Shown here piece by piece: positions 6,451 through 6,857 of a stretch of 6,857 bases of DNA. The stretch spans positions 1 through 6,857 of the forward strand of contig CAIVAX010000142.1 of the NCBI GenBank assembly GCA_903903935.1, read 5' to 3'. The first letter of the stretch is position 1. Each line of letters starts with the position of its first letter. The notes under the pieces were generated by a model. It made no database searches, had not been told where the DNA came from, and worked only from the letters and a program-made list of their open reading frames with translations. The position numbers and the translations under genes were made by a program. Source of the DNA: an uncultured Hyphomicrobiales bacterium. Its GTDB lineage: Bacteria; Pseudomonadota; Alphaproteobacteria; Rhizobiales; Beijerinckiaceae.

Positions 6451-6857
6451 GTGCAGCATCATTCACCCCCCGTGCGCCCCAGATCCGGCCTTCGCGCCCT
6501 TAGCGCTCGATTGCTTGAGGTGATTTTATATCCCTTGGATTTTGGCATTAATTTTCTGCTCAAGCGCCAACTCACACGCGACCAAGCTCATTTGTCTCAA
6601 TCTATTGACCAGCTTCGCACCGAACACGCCCGAGCTTTGCAAAATGCGCAAAACCGTTTGCGCGCCCAATCAAGCCAATCATTGCACGAGGCTCACGAGC
6701 ACATACGCCGGCTCGAAGCACAAAATGCAATGGCGCTGCGAGCCAATCAAATTCTTCTTGATCGAGTGAAGGCCTATGTCGATCAAAAATTGATCGAGAG
6801 GCTAGTCCAAAGCGCTCAGCAAGAGACTTCTCTGTCACCTTCGCCATCACGTCCCAC
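6451..6857 (+). CDS. Unrecognised coiled-coil protein, N-terminal fragment (runs off right edge)
   Basis: An uninterrupted reading frame starts at GTG 6451 and stays open for 135 codons to the end of the window. The GTG is supported by GAGGA four bases upstream, by a sigma-70-like promoter at 6379-6407, and by an in-frame TAA at 6421-6423 that rules out any earlier start. Residues 1-20 are basic and Pro-rich (HHSPPVRPRSGLR). Residues 21-37 (LLEVILYPLDFGINFLL) are hydrophobic, suggesting membrane contact or a re-entrant helix. Residues 38-122 are Gln/Arg/Ala/Glu-rich and almost free of Gly and Pro, with Leu spacing typical of a coiled coil. A Ser/Pro linker (SLSPSPSRP, 127-135) ends the visible part, suggesting a separate downstream domain, for example a glycosyltransferase or methyltransferase, which cannot be seen. 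It is divergent from gmd-rmd, which hints at the same surface-sugar pathway. I do not assign a function. Confidence 0.72.
   Translation, partial: MQHHSPPVRPRSGLRALSARLLEVILYPLDFGINFLLKRQLTRDQAHLSQSIDQLRTEHARALQNAQNRLRAQSSQSLHEAHEHIRRLEAQNAMALRANQILLDRVKAYVDQKLIERLVQSAQQETSLSPSPSRP

Noticed and set aside
6602..6850. 82-codon minus-strand open frame at the right edge
   Set aside because: The opposite plus-strand frame is open to the window end, has a promoter and ribosome binding site, and reads as a coiled coil; the minus frame has no such support.

Overview
The window looks like chromosomal DNA of an alphaproteobacterium, probably in the Hyphomicrobiales. The clues are a Bug/TctC-type periplasmic receptor of the kind expanded in that group, an alphaproteobacterial outer-membrane beta-barrel protein with a long Pro/Ala-rich N-terminal region, the style of the GalU protein, and a TTAA-N7-TTAA motif matching the CtrA site of alphaproteobacteria. 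Genes are tightly packed. I see no tRNA, rRNA, CRISPR array, insertion sequence or phage gene.

Layout from left to right: (1) 1-160, minus strand, the first 53 codons of an exported tripartite tricarboxylate transporter (TTT) receptor that runs off the left edge. (2) 161-526, a non-coding divergent spacer. (3) 527-1414, plus, galU (UTP-glucose-1-phosphate uridylyltransferase). (4) 1415-3013, minus, an outer-membrane beta-barrel protein whose stop codon directly abuts that of galU. (5) 3014-3176, an AT-rich divergent regulatory region with a good sigma-70-like promoter facing right and a cluster of TTAA boxes, including one exact TTAA-N7-TTAA. (6) about 3177-4208, plus, an unrecognised protein with a beta-rich C-terminal segment. 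(7) 4228-5211 and 5220-6197, minus, an rmd-gmd pair (gmd first) that converts GDP-D-mannose to GDP-D-rhamnose. (8) 6198-6450, a second divergent regulatory region with inverted repeats, a sigma-70-like promoter and a possible hairpin over a ribosome binding site. (9) 6451 to the right edge, plus, the N-terminal part of an unrecognised coiled-coil protein.

Together galU, gmd and rmd supply UDP-glucose and GDP-D-rhamnose, precursors for a surface polysaccharide (O-antigen, capsule or exopolysaccharide). The beta-barrel protein and the two unrecognised proteins are plausible partners in assembly, decoration or export, but that rests on position only. No glycosyltransferase, flippase, polymerase or GDP-mannose synthesis gene lies in the window, so this is probably the edge of a larger cluster or a dispersed set of genes.

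I do not see a clearly new biological system. The items most worth following are the TTAA-box divergent promoter, the two unrecognised proteins, and the dense regulatory layout in front of the right-edge gene.
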